DNA of 64,000 bases, taken from NCBI RefSeq assembly GCF_009728465.1, contig NZ_WOCD01000005.1:434001-498000 (forward strand). Direction: 5' to 3'. The notes below the pieces were generated by a model, which did not search any database, had not been told where the DNA came from, and saw only the letters and a list, made by a program, of their open reading frames with translations. Origin of the DNA: Psychrosphaera haliotis (lineage in GTDB: Bacteria; Pseudomonadota; Gammaproteobacteria; Enterobacterales; Alteromonadaceae). How positions within the stretch are numbered: the first letter of the stretch is position 1; each line of letters begins with the position of its first letter. This document shows positions 26,833 to 36,310 of this stretch, piece by piece. Made by a program: the position numbers and the translations under genes.

Positions 26833-28041
26833 ATGTCAGAACTGAACCATAAACGCATTTTATTAATTATCAGTGGCGGAATTGCTGCCTATAAAATGCC
26901 GGAATATATTCGCCGAATAAAAGAGCGAGGCGCTGAAGTAAAAGTGGTCTTAACTTCTGGCGGTAAAGCTTTTATCACCCCTTTGACCTTGCAGGCAGTT
27001 AGTGGCGAACCAGTTGCTGAAGATTTGTTAGATCCAAACGCAGAAGCGGCAATGGGTCATATTGAATTTGCCAAGTGGGCAGACCTAGTTATTGTTAGTC
27101 CTGCATCGGCCGATATGCTGGCAACCATGAGAGCAGGTTTAGCCAATAATTTAGCAAGTACGCTATTACTTGCCACTCCAGCCCCAGTTGTTGTTTGCCC
27201 AGCCATGAACCAACAAATGTATGCCCATGCAGCTACCAAAGAAAACTTATCAGTATTGTCCTCTCGTGGAGTCCATATTTGGGGACCCGCTGTTGGTGGA
27301 CAAGCTTGTGGAGATGTAGGTGCAGGCCGCATGATTGAGCCAAGTGAAATTGTTGAACGCACCGTTTCAATGTTCAAATCAAATACAAAAATATTAGCTG
27401 GTAAAACAATCACAATTACCGCAGGTCCAACTCGCGAATCAATTGACCCAGTTAGATATATCTCAAATCATTCAAGCGGAAAAATGGGCTTTGCCATTGC
27501 TGAAGCTGCGGCAGAGCTAGGCGCAAAAGTAAATCTAATTGCTGGTCCGGTTTCTCTTTCAACACCAAGAGATACGCTTCGTTATGATGTTCAAAGTGCC
27601 CGAGAAATGCATAACGCAGCGTTAGAATTAGCACAACAGTCAGATGTATTTATTGCTTGTGCCGCTGTTGCCGATTATCGACCTGAAATTTGTGCCGACC
27701 AGAAAATAAAAAAGAATGATGACGACATGACCGTCACTATGGTGAAAAATCCAGATATCGTTGCTGATGTAGCAGCACTAAATAAAAATAGACCTTTTGT
27801 AATCGGTTTTGCGGCCGAAACACAAGAGGTAGAAAAATATGCATTAGGGAAACTTACCAAAAAGAACCTAGATATGATCTGTGCAAATGATGTATCCGTA
27901 TCTGGTCAAGGGTTTAATTCTGACAATAATGCGTTAAAAGTATACTGGAATGATGGAAGTAAGGACTTACCTCTGAATTCCAAAAAACACCTGTCTTATG
28001 ATTTATTAGACGTCGTGTTTGAGCAGTTAAATAAAGTTTAA
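26833..28041 (+). CDS. coaBC: Bifunctional phosphopantothenoylcysteine decarboxylase/phosphopantothenate--cysteine ligase
   Basis: 402 residues, two steps of coenzyme A synthesis. The CoaC flavoprotein half carries [20 protein letters not shown] (active-site His) and CPAMNQQMY; the CoaB half carries [23 protein letters not shown] and the catalytic lysine region [12 protein letters not shown]. Intact. In E. coli dut follows coaBC; here slmA follows directly after 33 bases. Confidence 0.97.
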   Translation: MSELNHKRILLIISGGIAAYKMPEYIRRIKERGAEVKVVLTSGGKAFITPLTLQAVSGEPVAEDLLDPNAEAAMGHIEFAKWADLVIVSPASADMLATMRAGLANNLASTLLLATPAPVVVCPAMNQQMYAHAATKENLSVLSSRGVHIWGPAVGGQACGDVGAGRMIEPSEIVERTVSMFKSNTKILAGKTITITAGPTRESIDPVRYISNHSSGKMGFAIAEAAAELGAKVNLIAGPVSLSTPRDTLRYDVQSAREMHNAALELAQQSDVFIACAAVADYRPEICADQKIKKNDDDMTVTMVKNPDIVADVAALNKNRPFVIGFAAETQEVEKYALGKLTKKNLDMICANDVSVSGQGFNSDNNALKVYWNDGSKDLPLNSKKHLSYDLLDVVFEQLNKV

Positions 28042-28074
28042 TCATTAAATTATCAATGTGCGCCGAGGGGAAGT

Positions 28075-28659
28075 ATGCCTGCAGCTAAAAAGGGTAACCG
28101 TAAAGAGCAAATTCTACAATGTCTTGCTGAGATGTTAGAAAGCCACGCGGGGCAAAGGATTACAACAGCTAAACTAGCCGAGAAAGTCGGTGTTTCTGAA
28201 GCTGCGTTATATCGACATTTTCCAAGCAAAGCGAGAATGTATGAAGGGTTAATTGAATTTATAGAAAACACTTTATTAAGCCGTATTAACGTTATTTTAG
28301 AAAAAGACAAAACAACGGAAGGTCGCATTCAGAATATCATGAAGCTAATTCTTGGTTTCGCAGAAATGAATCGTGGCATTACTGCTATTTTAACTGGTGA
28401 TGCACTTTTAGGTGAGCATGACCGATTAAGGGAACGTGTTGTGTCTTTGTTCGAGAAACTTGAAACACAATTTAAGCAAGTTTTACGAGAGCGTAAACTT
28501 CGTGAAGGCAAAAGCTTTCCAATTGACGACGCTGCTTTAGCTAATTTATTGTTAGCTTACACCGAAGGTAAAATGAATCAGTTTGTACGTTCAGGATTCA
28601 CTCGTAGCCCAATGGACGGGTTCGATACACAGTGGCAAGGCTTAAAGATGTTCTGGTAG
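28075..28659 (+). CDS. slmA: Nucleoid occlusion factor SlmA
   Basis: 194 residues, TetR family. Binds chromosomal SlmA sites and blocks FtsZ ring assembly over the nucleoid. The HTH region is [23 protein letters not shown] cut across residues 30-52; the C-terminal [18 protein letters not shown] is the SlmA signature. Strong family length. Preceded by GAGGGGAAGT as ribosome-binding site. Confidence 0.96.
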   Translation: MPAAKKGNRKEQILQCLAEMLESHAGQRITTAKLAEKVGVSEAALYRHFPSKARMYEGLIEFIENTLLSRINVILEKDKTTEGRIQNIMKLILGFAEMNRGITAILTGDALLGEHDRLRERVVSLFEKLETQFKQVLRERKLREGKSFPIDDAALANLLLAYTEGKMNQFVRSGFTRSPMDGFDTQWQGLKMFW

Positions 28660-28700
28660 GATCCTTCTTATAAGCAATAATAAAAATAAAAAAGCTTATT

Positions 28701-29441
28701 ATGCAGTACTTTTTAAAATTTTCAGGTTACCTGCTAGTACTATTGCTAGCAGGCTTATGGTTAAAACCCCAAGCTACCTTTGATAGCGTGCCGGTAATGG
28801 CACATCCATGGGTGTTAAAATCGACGGAATTAAACGAGAGTTTAAGGCCGCAGAAGCTACAAAAGTCTACAAATGGTCACTATCAATTTAGCGCCACATC
28901 AGAATTGATAAATGTAACACCTAGAATGCTACATTGGTTTTATCAAAATCAAATTCAAAATAAGCTAACCTTTAATGGTCAAAGCTTACCTTGGTTTAAG
29001 CTTGCGCAACCTCGAACCCTCAGTAATCTTTTTATTGTCACTTCGCCTGAGCCCCAAAATAACCGCCTTTTACACGGAGTTGTCTTTCAAGAACAATCCA
29101 GCTTTGACGATGAGCAATGGCAAATGCGATATAAAATTCGCTCTTTTGGCGACGAAGGCCTAACGCTTGACGTTCTGCATGCTGGTTATGCTATTGGAAG
29201 TATAGAATACAAATATACTGCGAATAAAAATGGCACCTCTATACAAATAAACGGTAGTATGGGCATGAACGTACCAATAATAGGTGGTTTTGCTAATTTC
29301 TATTTGTTTAACAAGGTTTATCCATCAAGACTTTTAGACGACTGGTTTAAGAGTACACTAGAATCATACAGACATATGGATCAGTTAATTCCAATTTTAT
29401 ATTCACAAAAACACAAAGCATCTTATTCTATTAATTCATAG
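28701..29441 (+). CDS. Hypothetical protein with N-terminal signal anchor
   Basis: 246 residues. An N-terminal hydrophobic segment (YLLVLLLAGLWL) suggests export or anchoring. The core (NVTPRMLHWFYQN, then IRSFGDEGLTLDVLHAGYAIGSIEYKY, with a C-terminal helix RLLDDWFKSTLESYRHMDQL) recalls the helix-grip fold of the PhlG-type hydrolases or SRPBCC proteins, but this is a weak impression. It starts 42 bases after slmA and 21 bases before an exported esterase, with which it may be co-expressed. Confidence 0.65.
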   Translation: MQYFLKFSGYLLVLLLAGLWLKPQATFDSVPVMAHPWVLKSTELNESLRPQKLQKSTNGHYQFSATSELINVTPRMLHWFYQNQIQNKLTFNGQSLPWFKLAQPRTLSNLFIVTSPEPQNNRLLHGVVFQEQSSFDDEQWQMRYKIRSFGDEGLTLDVLHAGYAIGSIEYKYTANKNGTSIQINGSMGMNVPIIGGFANFYLFNKVYPSRLLDDWFKSTLESYRHMDQLIPILYSQKHKASYSINS

Positions 29442-29462
29442 TTTTTTAGAGACGGAGTTTTA

Positions 29463-30395
29463 ATGAAAAAGCTAATATTTTACATAGTGTTGTTAATGAC
29501 TTTTGCGGTCAAAGCCGACCCATCTGCTATTCCTTCAAGTGGTGTTATCAAACGCTTTGAAGATTTTCATTCTGAATTTATATCAAGCCGAACTATTGAT
29601 GTTTGGTTACCTGAAGATTATTCATACGACCAAAAATATGACGTTTTGTACATGCACGACGGCAACATGTTATTTGATTCATCTGACACTTGGAATAACC
29701 AAGAATGGAAAGTGGATGAAGCGGCAGCTAAGCTGATGAAAGAGGGAAAGGTTAGACCTTTTATTGTGGTTGGCATTTGGAACGCGGGTAAAAAGCGTTA
29801 CCCTGAGTACTTCCCTGAAAAGGTATACCGAGAGCTTTCCCTTTTAGACAGAACAATTATAAAAACTAGGCTGGCATTTCAGTCAAAGTCCTTTGCGCCT
29901 ATAGGTGACTTCTTTTACGGCGATAATTACGTTCGTTTTTTAGCTAATGAAGTCGTGCCATTCATTGAGAAAAACTTTAATGTTCATTCTGGACCAGCAC
30001 ATCGTTTTGTTGGCGGCTCTAGCATGGGCGGCTTAATGTCATGGTATGCATTACTAGAAAGACCTGATGTGTTTGGCGGTGCGATTGCTATGTCGACACA
30101 TTGGCCTGGTATGTACGATGTGGACAATCCGTTTCCAAAAGGGTTTGAAGACTACATACGAAAAAATATAAACAAGTTAGATGGCCATAAAGTGTATTTT
30201 GACTTGGGCGATCAAACTTTAGACGCGGTATATCCTCCGTTGCAAAAGCGTATCGATGCAATCTTTGCCGCATCCTATCCAAATGATTTATGGAAGACAG
30301 AGTTTTTCCCGGGCCACAAACATGACGAAGTGTCATGGGCGAGTAGAATCCACCTGCCACTGATGTTTATGTTTGGTAACGAGGAACAAGAGTGA
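29463..30395 (+). CDS. Exported esterase, putative esterase/esterase D family
   Basis: 310 residues with a signal peptide (MKKLIFYIVLLMTFAVKA). An alpha/beta-hydrolase: oxyanion region VLYMHDGNMLFD, nucleophile Ser in VGGSSMGGLMS near residue 183, Asp in DLGDQTLD and His in GHKHDEVSW. Similar to feruloyl/enterobactin-type esterases; the substrate is unknown. The stop codon overlaps the GTG start of the next small gene, so the two are translationally coupled. A second member of the family lies at 58.8 kb. Confidence 0.88.
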   Translation: MKKLIFYIVLLMTFAVKADPSAIPSSGVIKRFEDFHSEFISSRTIDVWLPEDYSYDQKYDVLYMHDGNMLFDSSDTWNNQEWKVDEAAAKLMKEGKVRPFIVVGIWNAGKKRYPEYFPEKVYRELSLLDRTIIKTRLAFQSKSFAPIGDFFYGDNYVRFLANEVVPFIEKNFNVHSGPAHRFVGGSSMGGLMSWYALLERPDVFGGAIAMSTHWPGMYDVDNPFPKGFEDYIRKNINKLDGHKVYFDLGDQTLDAVYPPLQKRIDAIFAASYPNDLWKTEFFPGHKHDEVSWASRIHLPLMFMFGNEEQE

Positions 30396-30748
30396 AACGT
30401 CAATACCGACAGTCAACCCATAAGGAATATGTAGGGGACAAATACGGAAACCTCTATTATAACAAGCTAAAGTATTTTGAGTTTCACTCGTACCCTGGTA
30501 TTGAATTCCACAAGATGTGGTGTATTTGTGTCATTTTATTACTGTTATTCAAACTCGATAACTTATTTGCACTAAGCGCTGCGTCGGGTATTGGTGGAGT
30601 TTACGTACTGTACTTAATGATGCTGACTTTGTATTTACTGATAAAAAAAATTTCACGTAATAAAGGTTATTTTTTATATCCTACTTTTATGATCAACTTT
30701 TTTAAAAAGCGCCGCAAAAGCATGGAGTCTGCGACTCATGTTGCTTAA
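30392..30748 (+). CDS. Small membrane protein coupled to the esterase gene
   Basis: 118 residues. A basic/aromatic N-terminal segment (YGNLYYNKLKYFEFHSYPG) is followed by two hydrophobic helices (about residues 42-60 and 64-90) and a basic C-terminus (FFKKRRKS). The GTG start overlaps the esterase TGA. No family recognised. Probably an inner-membrane partner or an independent membrane protein. Confidence 0.6.
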   Translation: MKRQYRQSTHKEYVGDKYGNLYYNKLKYFEFHSYPGIEFHKMWCICVILLLLFKLDNLFALSAASGIGGVYVLYLMMLTLYLLIKKISRNKGYFLYPTFMINFFKKRRKSMESATHVA

Positions 30749-30780
30749 GCTTTAAATAACTTCAATACAAATATCAATAA

Positions 30781-30805
30781 CGACAAGCTTAAAGCTTGTC
30801 GTTTT
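30781..30805 (+). terminator. Intrinsic terminator overlapping the end of the ABC exporter gene
   Basis: CGACAAGCT (30781-30789) pairs with AGCTTGTCG (30793-30801), then TTTT. It terminates the plus-strand genes. The minus-strand ABC gene ends inside it: its last codons (DKL, stop) form one arm. Confidence 0.75.
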
Positions 30806-32585
30806 GCATTTTCCACAAATGGTAATAACGCCCTTCAGCTTCTAATAATGTTTTATGATTGCCCACTTCAACCACTCTGCCCTGCTCCATTACAACAATT
30901 TGATCAGCATCAACAATGGTTGATAAGCGATGCGCAATCACCAAAGATGTATGACCTTCTGCAATCTCTCTCAACGACTTTAATATTGCTTGCTCCGAGC
31001 CTGAATCTAACGAAGAAGTAGCTTCGTCAAATACCAAAATTGAGGGCGCTTTTAATAAAACTCTAGCAATGGCGACTCGCTGTTTTTCACCGCCAGACAG
31101 CTTTAATCCGCGCTCACCTACTTTTGAGTCTTTACCGTCAGGTAAGGAATTAACAAAGTCGTTTAAATGCGCCATTTTTATGGCCTTCCACACTTCGTCA
31201 TCGGTTGCAGTTGGTTTGCCATAACGAATGTTCTCAAAAATAGTATCGTTAAATAACACAGTATCCTGCGGCACAATTCCTATATTTTCTCTAAGCGATG
31301 TTTGAGTCACGGTTTTTGTATCTTGACCGTCAATGAAGACTTGGCCGTTATTTACATCGTAAAAACGAAACAAGACTTTAACTAAGGTAGACTTGCCCGC
31401 GCCGCTAGATCCAACCACCGCTACTTTTTGCTTTGGATGAATTGTAAAGCTGACGTCTTGTAAAATAGGTCTTTCTTTGTTGTAGGCAAAGTCTACATTT
31501 CTAAATTCAATGCTTGGCTGTTTAATGGTTAAATCAGTGGCGTCTTGGTTATCAGTGATTTGCTCTTTTCGCTCTAACAACAAAAACATTTTTTCAATAT
31601 TGGCGAGTGACCCTTTGATTTCTCTGTACACAAAGCCAAGAAAGTTAAGAGGCATAAACAGTTGCATCATAAAGGCATTGATTAACACAAAGTCACCAAT
31701 TGTCATGCTTTTATCCACTACACCTTGAGCGGCTAACATCAACATGCAAGTCATGGCAGTTGCAACAATGAGCGCTTGCCCGCTGTTTAGTCCAAATAAG
31801 GTTAAGCGGTTACTTCGCCTTGCAGATTCCCACTTTTCTAAATCTTCGTCATAACGATTTGCTTCATATTTTTCATTGTTAAAATACTTAACCGTTTCGT
31901 AATTTAATAGACTATCAATGGCTCTGGTATTACTTTGTGAGTCAGCTTCATTAGCGGCTCTTATGTAGCGAGTACGCCATTCTGTTGCGTAAGCGGTAAA
32001 GCCAATATATAAAACGATGGCCGATAACGTAATGACCGCAAAGTCCCAGCCGTATTTAGTAAAGAAAATACCGACAACAAAAAGAATTTCTAATAAAATT
32101 GGAACAATATTAAAGACCATAAATCGCATCAAAAAGCTGATACCACTGATGCCCCGCTCCATGTCTCGAGATAGGCCACCCGTTTGACGATTTAAGTGAA
32201 AATCTAACTCTAGTTTATGTAAGTGATTAAAAACTTTAAGCCCCACTTTACGCATAGCCCGTTCTGTAACTCGCCCAAACAAAGTATCTCTGACTTCACC
32301 TAAAATGACATTTAAAAAGCGTATGGCTCCGTATGCAACAACTAAAGCAACTGGCACGGCAAGAATGGCTAACGCAGGCTCTACTGAGTCTTTCGCATTT
32401 AACGTATCCACTAAGTTTTTTAGTACAAAAGGCAAACCAACGCTGGCAACTTTAGCTAGCACTAAACAAGATAATGCAAGAAATACCCTAACCTTATGTT
32501 CCAACAGGTATGGCACTAGCGCAGTAAGGCTTCGCCAACTAAACTCAGCATTAGGTTGGTCTGTCACGTTTCGCATTTTTCTCAC
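30789..32585 (-). CDS. Atm1-type ABC transporter, permease/ATPase fusion
   Basis: 598 residues: six membrane segments (about 30-310) and an ABC ATPase. Walker A GSSGAGKST, signature LSGGEKQR, Walker B ILVFDEATSSLD and switch His AHRLST are present. The membrane domain carries DFHLNRQTGGLSRDMERG and NYETVKYFNNE, hallmarks of the Atm1/HMT branch, which exports glutathione-linked or sulphur-containing compounds and confers heavy-metal tolerance. The gene is single and converges on the esterase pair; its last codons are part of their terminator. Confidence 0.92.
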   Translation of the reverse strand: MRKMRNVTDQPNAEFSWRSLTALVPYLLEHKVRVFLALSCLVLAKVASVGLPFVLKNLVDTLNAKDSVEPALAILAVPVALVVAYGAIRFLNVILGEVRDTLFGRVTERAMRKVGLKVFNHLHKLELDFHLNRQTGGLSRDMERGISGISFLMRFMVFNIVPILLEILFVVGIFFTKYGWDFAVITLSAIVLYIGFTAYATEWRTRYIRAANEADSQSNTRAIDSLLNYETVKYFNNEKYEANRYDEDLEKWESARRSNRLTLFGLNSGQALIVATAMTCMLMLAAQGVVDKSMTIGDFVLINAFMMQLFMPLNFLGFVYREIKGSLANIEKMFLLLERKEQITDNQDATDLTIKQPSIEFRNVDFAYNKERPILQDVSFTIHPKQKVAVVGSSGAGKSTLVKVLFRFYDVNNGQVFIDGQDTKTVTQTSLRENIGIVPQDTVLFNDTIFENIRYGKPTATDDEVWKAIKMAHLNDFVNSLPDGKDSKVGERGLKLSGGEKQRVAIARVLLKAPSILVFDEATSSLDSGSEQAILKSLREIAEGHTSLVIAHRLSTIVDADQIVVMEQGRVVEVGNHKTLLEAEGRYYHLWKMQNDKL

Positions 32586-32710
32586 AATTAGCCCTATTTT
32601 GTTTGATGTGTATTAAAGTGTTGTCCGTTTATCGGTAAGTATATATTGGCAATTTTTAATTGCCGTGGGAGAATAACAACACAATTGAATTCATTAGTTT
32701 ATTTATTGCT

Positions 32711-33352
32711 TTGCAAAGTTTAAGTGCACAAATTTATTTAGAAACCAAGCAACTCACTTGTATTAAACAAGACCGCATATTGTTTGAAGATCTAAACGTT
32801 CAGTTTCGCCGTGGAGATATTATCCAAGTGGCGGGGCCTAACGGTGCCGGAAAAACAAGCTTACTTAGAATTTTAGCTGGATTAGCTCAGCCTTACGAAG
32901 GCACTATTGAGTTTGATCAGAATAATATCAATGAACAACTTGAACTATACCGACAAAACCTACTTTATTTGGGCCACTTACCTGGTGTTAAAAGTGAATT
33001 AACCGCCCAGGAAAACCTAGAGTTTCAACTATCTCTGCATGGCTATGGTAACAGCGACGCTGAAGCATTGTTAGCAGATGTTGGTTTACTGGCGTTTGAA
33101 CAGTCATTAGCTGGCCAATTAAGTGCTGGCCAGAATAGGCGTATCGCACTGGCTCAGTTGTGGCAAAGTAATGCTAAAGTTTGGATTTTAGACGAACCCT
33201 TTACCGCAATCGATGCAAAAGGGGTTGAAGCTATTGAGCAAAAAATACTAGAACATGCCAATAATGGCGGTTGCGTTATATTGACAACTCACCAAGAATT
33301 AAATCTTCCGAGCAACAGAGTGTCACGCCTAGAATTGGATTATCGGTTTTAA
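32711..33352 (+). CDS. ccmA: Heme exporter ATP-binding protein CcmA
   Basis: About 213 residues. ATPase of the CcmABCD complex that releases holo-CcmE. Walker A GPNGAGKTS, signature LSAGQNRR and Walker B WILDEPFTAID are intact. The start is unclear: no in-frame ATG precedes the domain, and the open frame reaches back to a TTG at 32660. I propose the TTG at 32711; a GGGAG at 32667-32671 is better placed for an in-frame ATT at 32684. First gene of ccmABCDE. Confidence 0.9.
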   Translation: MQSLSAQIYLETKQLTCIKQDRILFEDLNVQFRRGDIIQVAGPNGAGKTSLLRILAGLAQPYEGTIEFDQNNINEQLELYRQNLLYLGHLPGVKSELTAQENLEFQLSLHGYGNSDAEALLADVGLLAFEQSLAGQLSAGQNRRIALAQLWQSNAKVWILDEPFTAIDAKGVEAIEQKILEHANNGGCVILTTHQELNLPSNRVSRLELDYRF

Positions 33353-33353
33353 T

Positions 33354-34046
33354 ATGGAACAAGGTAACGTACTTTCCTACTTCAACTTATTTAAGTTGGT
33401 ATTGAGCCGAGATTTAAAAATTGCGCTTCGTCACCGCGACGATGTGCTTAATCCATTACTGTTTTTTATTATTATCATCACCTTATTTCCGCTTGGAATA
33501 GGTCCAGAGCCACAAACCTTAGCTAAAATAGCACCTGGTATTATTTGGGTATCGGCACTTTTAGCGACCTTGTTATCGTTAGACCGAATGTTTAAATCTG
33601 ATTATCAAGACGGTGCGCTAGAGCAACTTTTATTGAGCCCTTACCCTAGTTTTATTTGGGTCCTCGCAAAAGTTATTGCCCATTGGATTTTAACTGGTAT
33701 TCCGTTGATCATTACTGCGCCTGTCCTTGCAGGTATGCTTAATTTGCCGACTGAGAGTTTTTTAGCGACTTTTTGGACCCTTTTATTAGGTACTCCCGTA
33801 CTAAGTTTTATTGGTGCAATTGGTGCGGCATTGACGGTAGGGCTAAAAAAAGGCGGTGTTTTATTGAGCTTGATTATTCTACCTCTCTATATTCCTGTAC
33901 TAATATTCGCCACTAGTGCAATTGACGCAGCGTCATATGGTTTACCCTATGGTGGTCAACTTGCTATTATTGGCGCATTACTAGTGGGTGCATTAACATT
34001 AACCCCTTTTGCAATTACATCAGCTTTAAAAGTGAGTACGAATTAA
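33354..34046 (+). CDS. ccmB: Heme exporter protein CcmB
   Basis: 230 residues, six hydrophobic segments. Membrane subunit of the CcmABCD complex. The N-terminal cytoplasmic part SRDLKIALRHRDDVLNPLLFF and the loop DYQDGALEQLLLSP are characteristic. The ATG is at 33354, one base after the ccmA stop, so translation is coupled. Confidence 0.96.
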   Translation: MEQGNVLSYFNLFKLVLSRDLKIALRHRDDVLNPLLFFIIIITLFPLGIGPEPQTLAKIAPGIIWVSALLATLLSLDRMFKSDYQDGALEQLLLSPYPSFIWVLAKVIAHWILTGIPLIITAPVLAGMLNLPTESFLATFWTLLLGTPVLSFIGAIGAALTVGLKKGGVLLSLIILPLYIPVLIFATSAIDAASYGLPYGGQLAIIGALLVGALTLTPFAITSALKVSTN

Positions 34047-34790
34047 ATGTGGAAATGGTTACATCCATACGCAAACCCTGAAACAACTTACCACCTTAGT
34101 GACCGAGTTATCCCTTGGTTTGGCTGGTTAAGTGGCTCTTTACTAACTATAGGTTTAGTTTGGGCACTGCTTTTTGCGCCAGCTGACTATCAACAAGGCG
34201 ACAGTTTCAGAATTTTTTATCTACATGTACCTGCGGCAAGTTTATCGATGGGTATTTATTTAGGTATGGCCATCGCTGCACTATGTGGCATGGTTTGGCA
34301 ATTAAAGCTATCAGATGCTGCCGTTGCAGCTCTAGCGCCTGTTGGCGCAGTATTTACAGCTATCGCATTGTTTACCGGCGCAGCATGGGGAAAACCTATG
34401 TGGGGCACTTGGTGGGTCTGGGATGCGCGTTTAACCTCTGAGTTGGTGTTACTGTTTTTATATCTTGGCGTTATCGCGATAAACAACGCCTTTGAAGACA
34501 AGCAAATGGCAGGTAAAGCTGCGTCAATTATTGCTTTAGTTGGCGTTATTAATCTGCCTATTATTAAATATTCAGTGGAGTGGTGGAATACCCTTCACCA
34601 AGGCGCAACAGTAAGCAAGTTGGGCAAACCTGCAATGAGCTTAGAAATGTTTTGGCCATTTGTAGTTTGCTTTCTTGGGTTTGCATTTTTTGTCGCTACG
34701 GTTACCTGTATACGATTTAAAACGGAAATTTTACTTCGTAATAGCAGTCGCCCTTGGGTAAAAAACTTAATGCTTGAGCAAGCTAAGTAG
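34047..34790 (+). CDS. ccmC: Heme exporter protein CcmC
   Basis: 247 residues, six membrane segments with the tryptophan-rich heme-handling motif WGTWWVWDARLTSEL near residues 118-133 and flanking His (FYLHVPAA, EWWNTLHQGA). Loads heme onto CcmE. It begins immediately after the ccmB stop codon. Confidence 0.97.
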   Translation: MWKWLHPYANPETTYHLSDRVIPWFGWLSGSLLTIGLVWALLFAPADYQQGDSFRIFYLHVPAASLSMGIYLGMAIAALCGMVWQLKLSDAAVAALAPVGAVFTAIALFTGAAWGKPMWGTWWVWDARLTSELVLLFLYLGVIAINNAFEDKQMAGKAASIIALVGVINLPIIKYSVEWWNTLHQGATVSKLGKPAMSLEMFWPFVVCFLGFAFFVATVTCIRFKTEILLRNSSRPWVKNLMLEQAK

Positions 34791-34798
34791 GAGTCATT

Positions 34799-35008
34799 AT
34801 GCAATTTGATAGTATCACCGCATTTTTAGATATGGGCGGATATGGCTTTTTTGTTTGGTTGTCTTTTGGTTTTGGGTTGATTGCTTTGTTGACATTAGTA
34901 TTACAAAGTAAGTCCGCACTAAAGCGCGCAAAGAGTGACATAGCAAAGCGCATTGTTACCGAACAAAAGCAAAAGCTGGCTGCTCAACAACAGAATAATC
35001 ATCGTTAG
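34799..35008 (+). CDS. ccmD: Heme exporter protein CcmD
   Basis: 69 residues with one membrane helix (FFVWLSFGFGLIALLTLVL) and a basic cytoplasmic tail. Small accessory subunit that lets holo-CcmE leave CcmC. It starts eight bases after ccmC with AGGAG upstream. Confidence 0.93.
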   Translation: MQFDSITAFLDMGGYGFFVWLSFGFGLIALLTLVLQSKSALKRAKSDIAKRIVTEQKQKLAAQQQNNHR

Positions 35009-35031
35009 AATTTAAAAGGTAGTAGAAAGAA

Positions 35032-35514
35032 ATGAATCCTCGCAGAAAAAAAAGACTCACTATAGTTATCACATTGCTTATTGGCTTTAGTGCAATTTCT
35101 GGTTTGGTTCTTTATGCGTTGAGCCAGAATATTGATTTATTTTACAAACCGTCTGAAATACATTTTGGCAAAGTAGAAACCGGTATCAAACCAGAAGCCG
35201 GACAACGTTTAAGAATTGGTGGCATTGTTGTACCTGGTTCAGTAAAGCGTGACCCTACTAGCCTGAAAGTTAGTTTTGACCTTGTAGACATGGCGACACC
35301 GTTAGTCTTTAATGACACAGACCCAACGGTTACCGTGACTTACAGTGGCATTCTTCCAGATTTATTTAGAGAAGAGCAAGGCATTGTAGCCAATGGAACT
35401 TTGCAACCAAACGGCAGCGTTTTAGCAAGTGAAGTATTAGCTAAGCATGACGAAAATTACATGCCACAGGAAATTTCTGACCAATCAATAACTAAAGAAA
35501 AGTACCAATATTAG
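35032..35514 (+). CDS. ccmE: Cytochrome c-type biogenesis heme chaperone CcmE
   Basis: 160 residues. One N-terminal membrane anchor, then an OB-fold periplasmic domain. The heme-binding histidine lies in [11 protein letters not shown] near residue 140. Last ccm gene here; ccmF, ccmG, ccmH and ccmI do not follow. Confidence 0.97.
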   Translation: MNPRRKKRLTIVITLLIGFSAISGLVLYALSQNIDLFYKPSEIHFGKVETGIKPEAGQRLRIGGIVVPGSVKRDPTSLKVSFDLVDMATPLVFNDTDPTVTVTYSGILPDLFREEQGIVANGTLQPNGSVLASEVLAKHDENYMPQEISDQSITKEKYQY

Positions 35515-35614
35515 TAATAGAATGGTACAAGTGTGTTAAGGCACTGAAAAGTATTTAAAATATAAATAATAACAATAAATAATAAGAAAAAATGATGGAT
35601 TTTGGAGGTCTGGG

Positions 35615-36272
35615 ATGATTACCGTGGCATTGTGGTTTTTGGCCACATTACTGGTTGTTGCCATCGTATTTATTGCGATAATTATCTATTCTCGCTACCA
35701 AGAGCTGAAGCAGAAAGAGCTTAAGCAAAAGCGAATTGCTCACAACTGCAGGATTAGACAGCGTGAGTTTAGAGATCTTCTTCAAACCATACAAAAAGAA
35801 GGCTGGCTAAACCCGCAGCAAAAGCAGCCATTTATTATGCTTGCCAATAACTATTTTGTTTTTCAAACCGTAAATGAAATAAATTGCAGTCATTTTTACG
35901 AGTTGATGAACAAACTTGATAGTGCGATCAATAAGCTAAAAGCGGCTCCATTTAGTGTCAAAGAAGACCTTATTGAGGCATTAAATAATGTTGCACAGCG
36001 CCTTCCTAAAGTGCCTACACAATATAACGCACAGTTTTATTCCGACCGTGCTCCTAAAATTGTAGACACCCTAAATGACAAAATTGACTTCACAATTAAA
36101 ATGCATGTAGAAGCAGAATTGACCAAAGATAACTCTGACTCTTCAGAGGCTTTAAATACGGATATTAGTGATAGCGGTTTCTATGGAAGAACTCGAGGCC
36201 GATGCCTTTGACGATTACACAAAGCGCGCATTAGAATCACATACTCAACGATCTCTTTCTAATGAAAACTAA
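35615..36272 (+). CDS. Membrane-anchored hypothetical protein, C-terminus frameshifted as read
   Basis: About 218 residues when repaired. One N-terminal membrane helix (LWFLATLLVVAIVFIAIIIY), then a Lys/Gln-rich helical linker and a helical domain (FRDLLQTIQKEGWLNPQQK, FYELMNKLDSAINKLK). The uninterrupted frame ends at 36211 with GRTRGRCL. Removing one T at 36178-36180 continues into MEELEADAFDDYTKRALES and a stop at 36272, an acidic ending that fits better. A good ribosome-binding site TGGAGG precedes the ATG. Family not recognised. Confidence 0.65.
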
Positions 36273-36310
36273 CCTATACTCAGATTTAATTTTTACGCTA
36301 GGCATTACTA

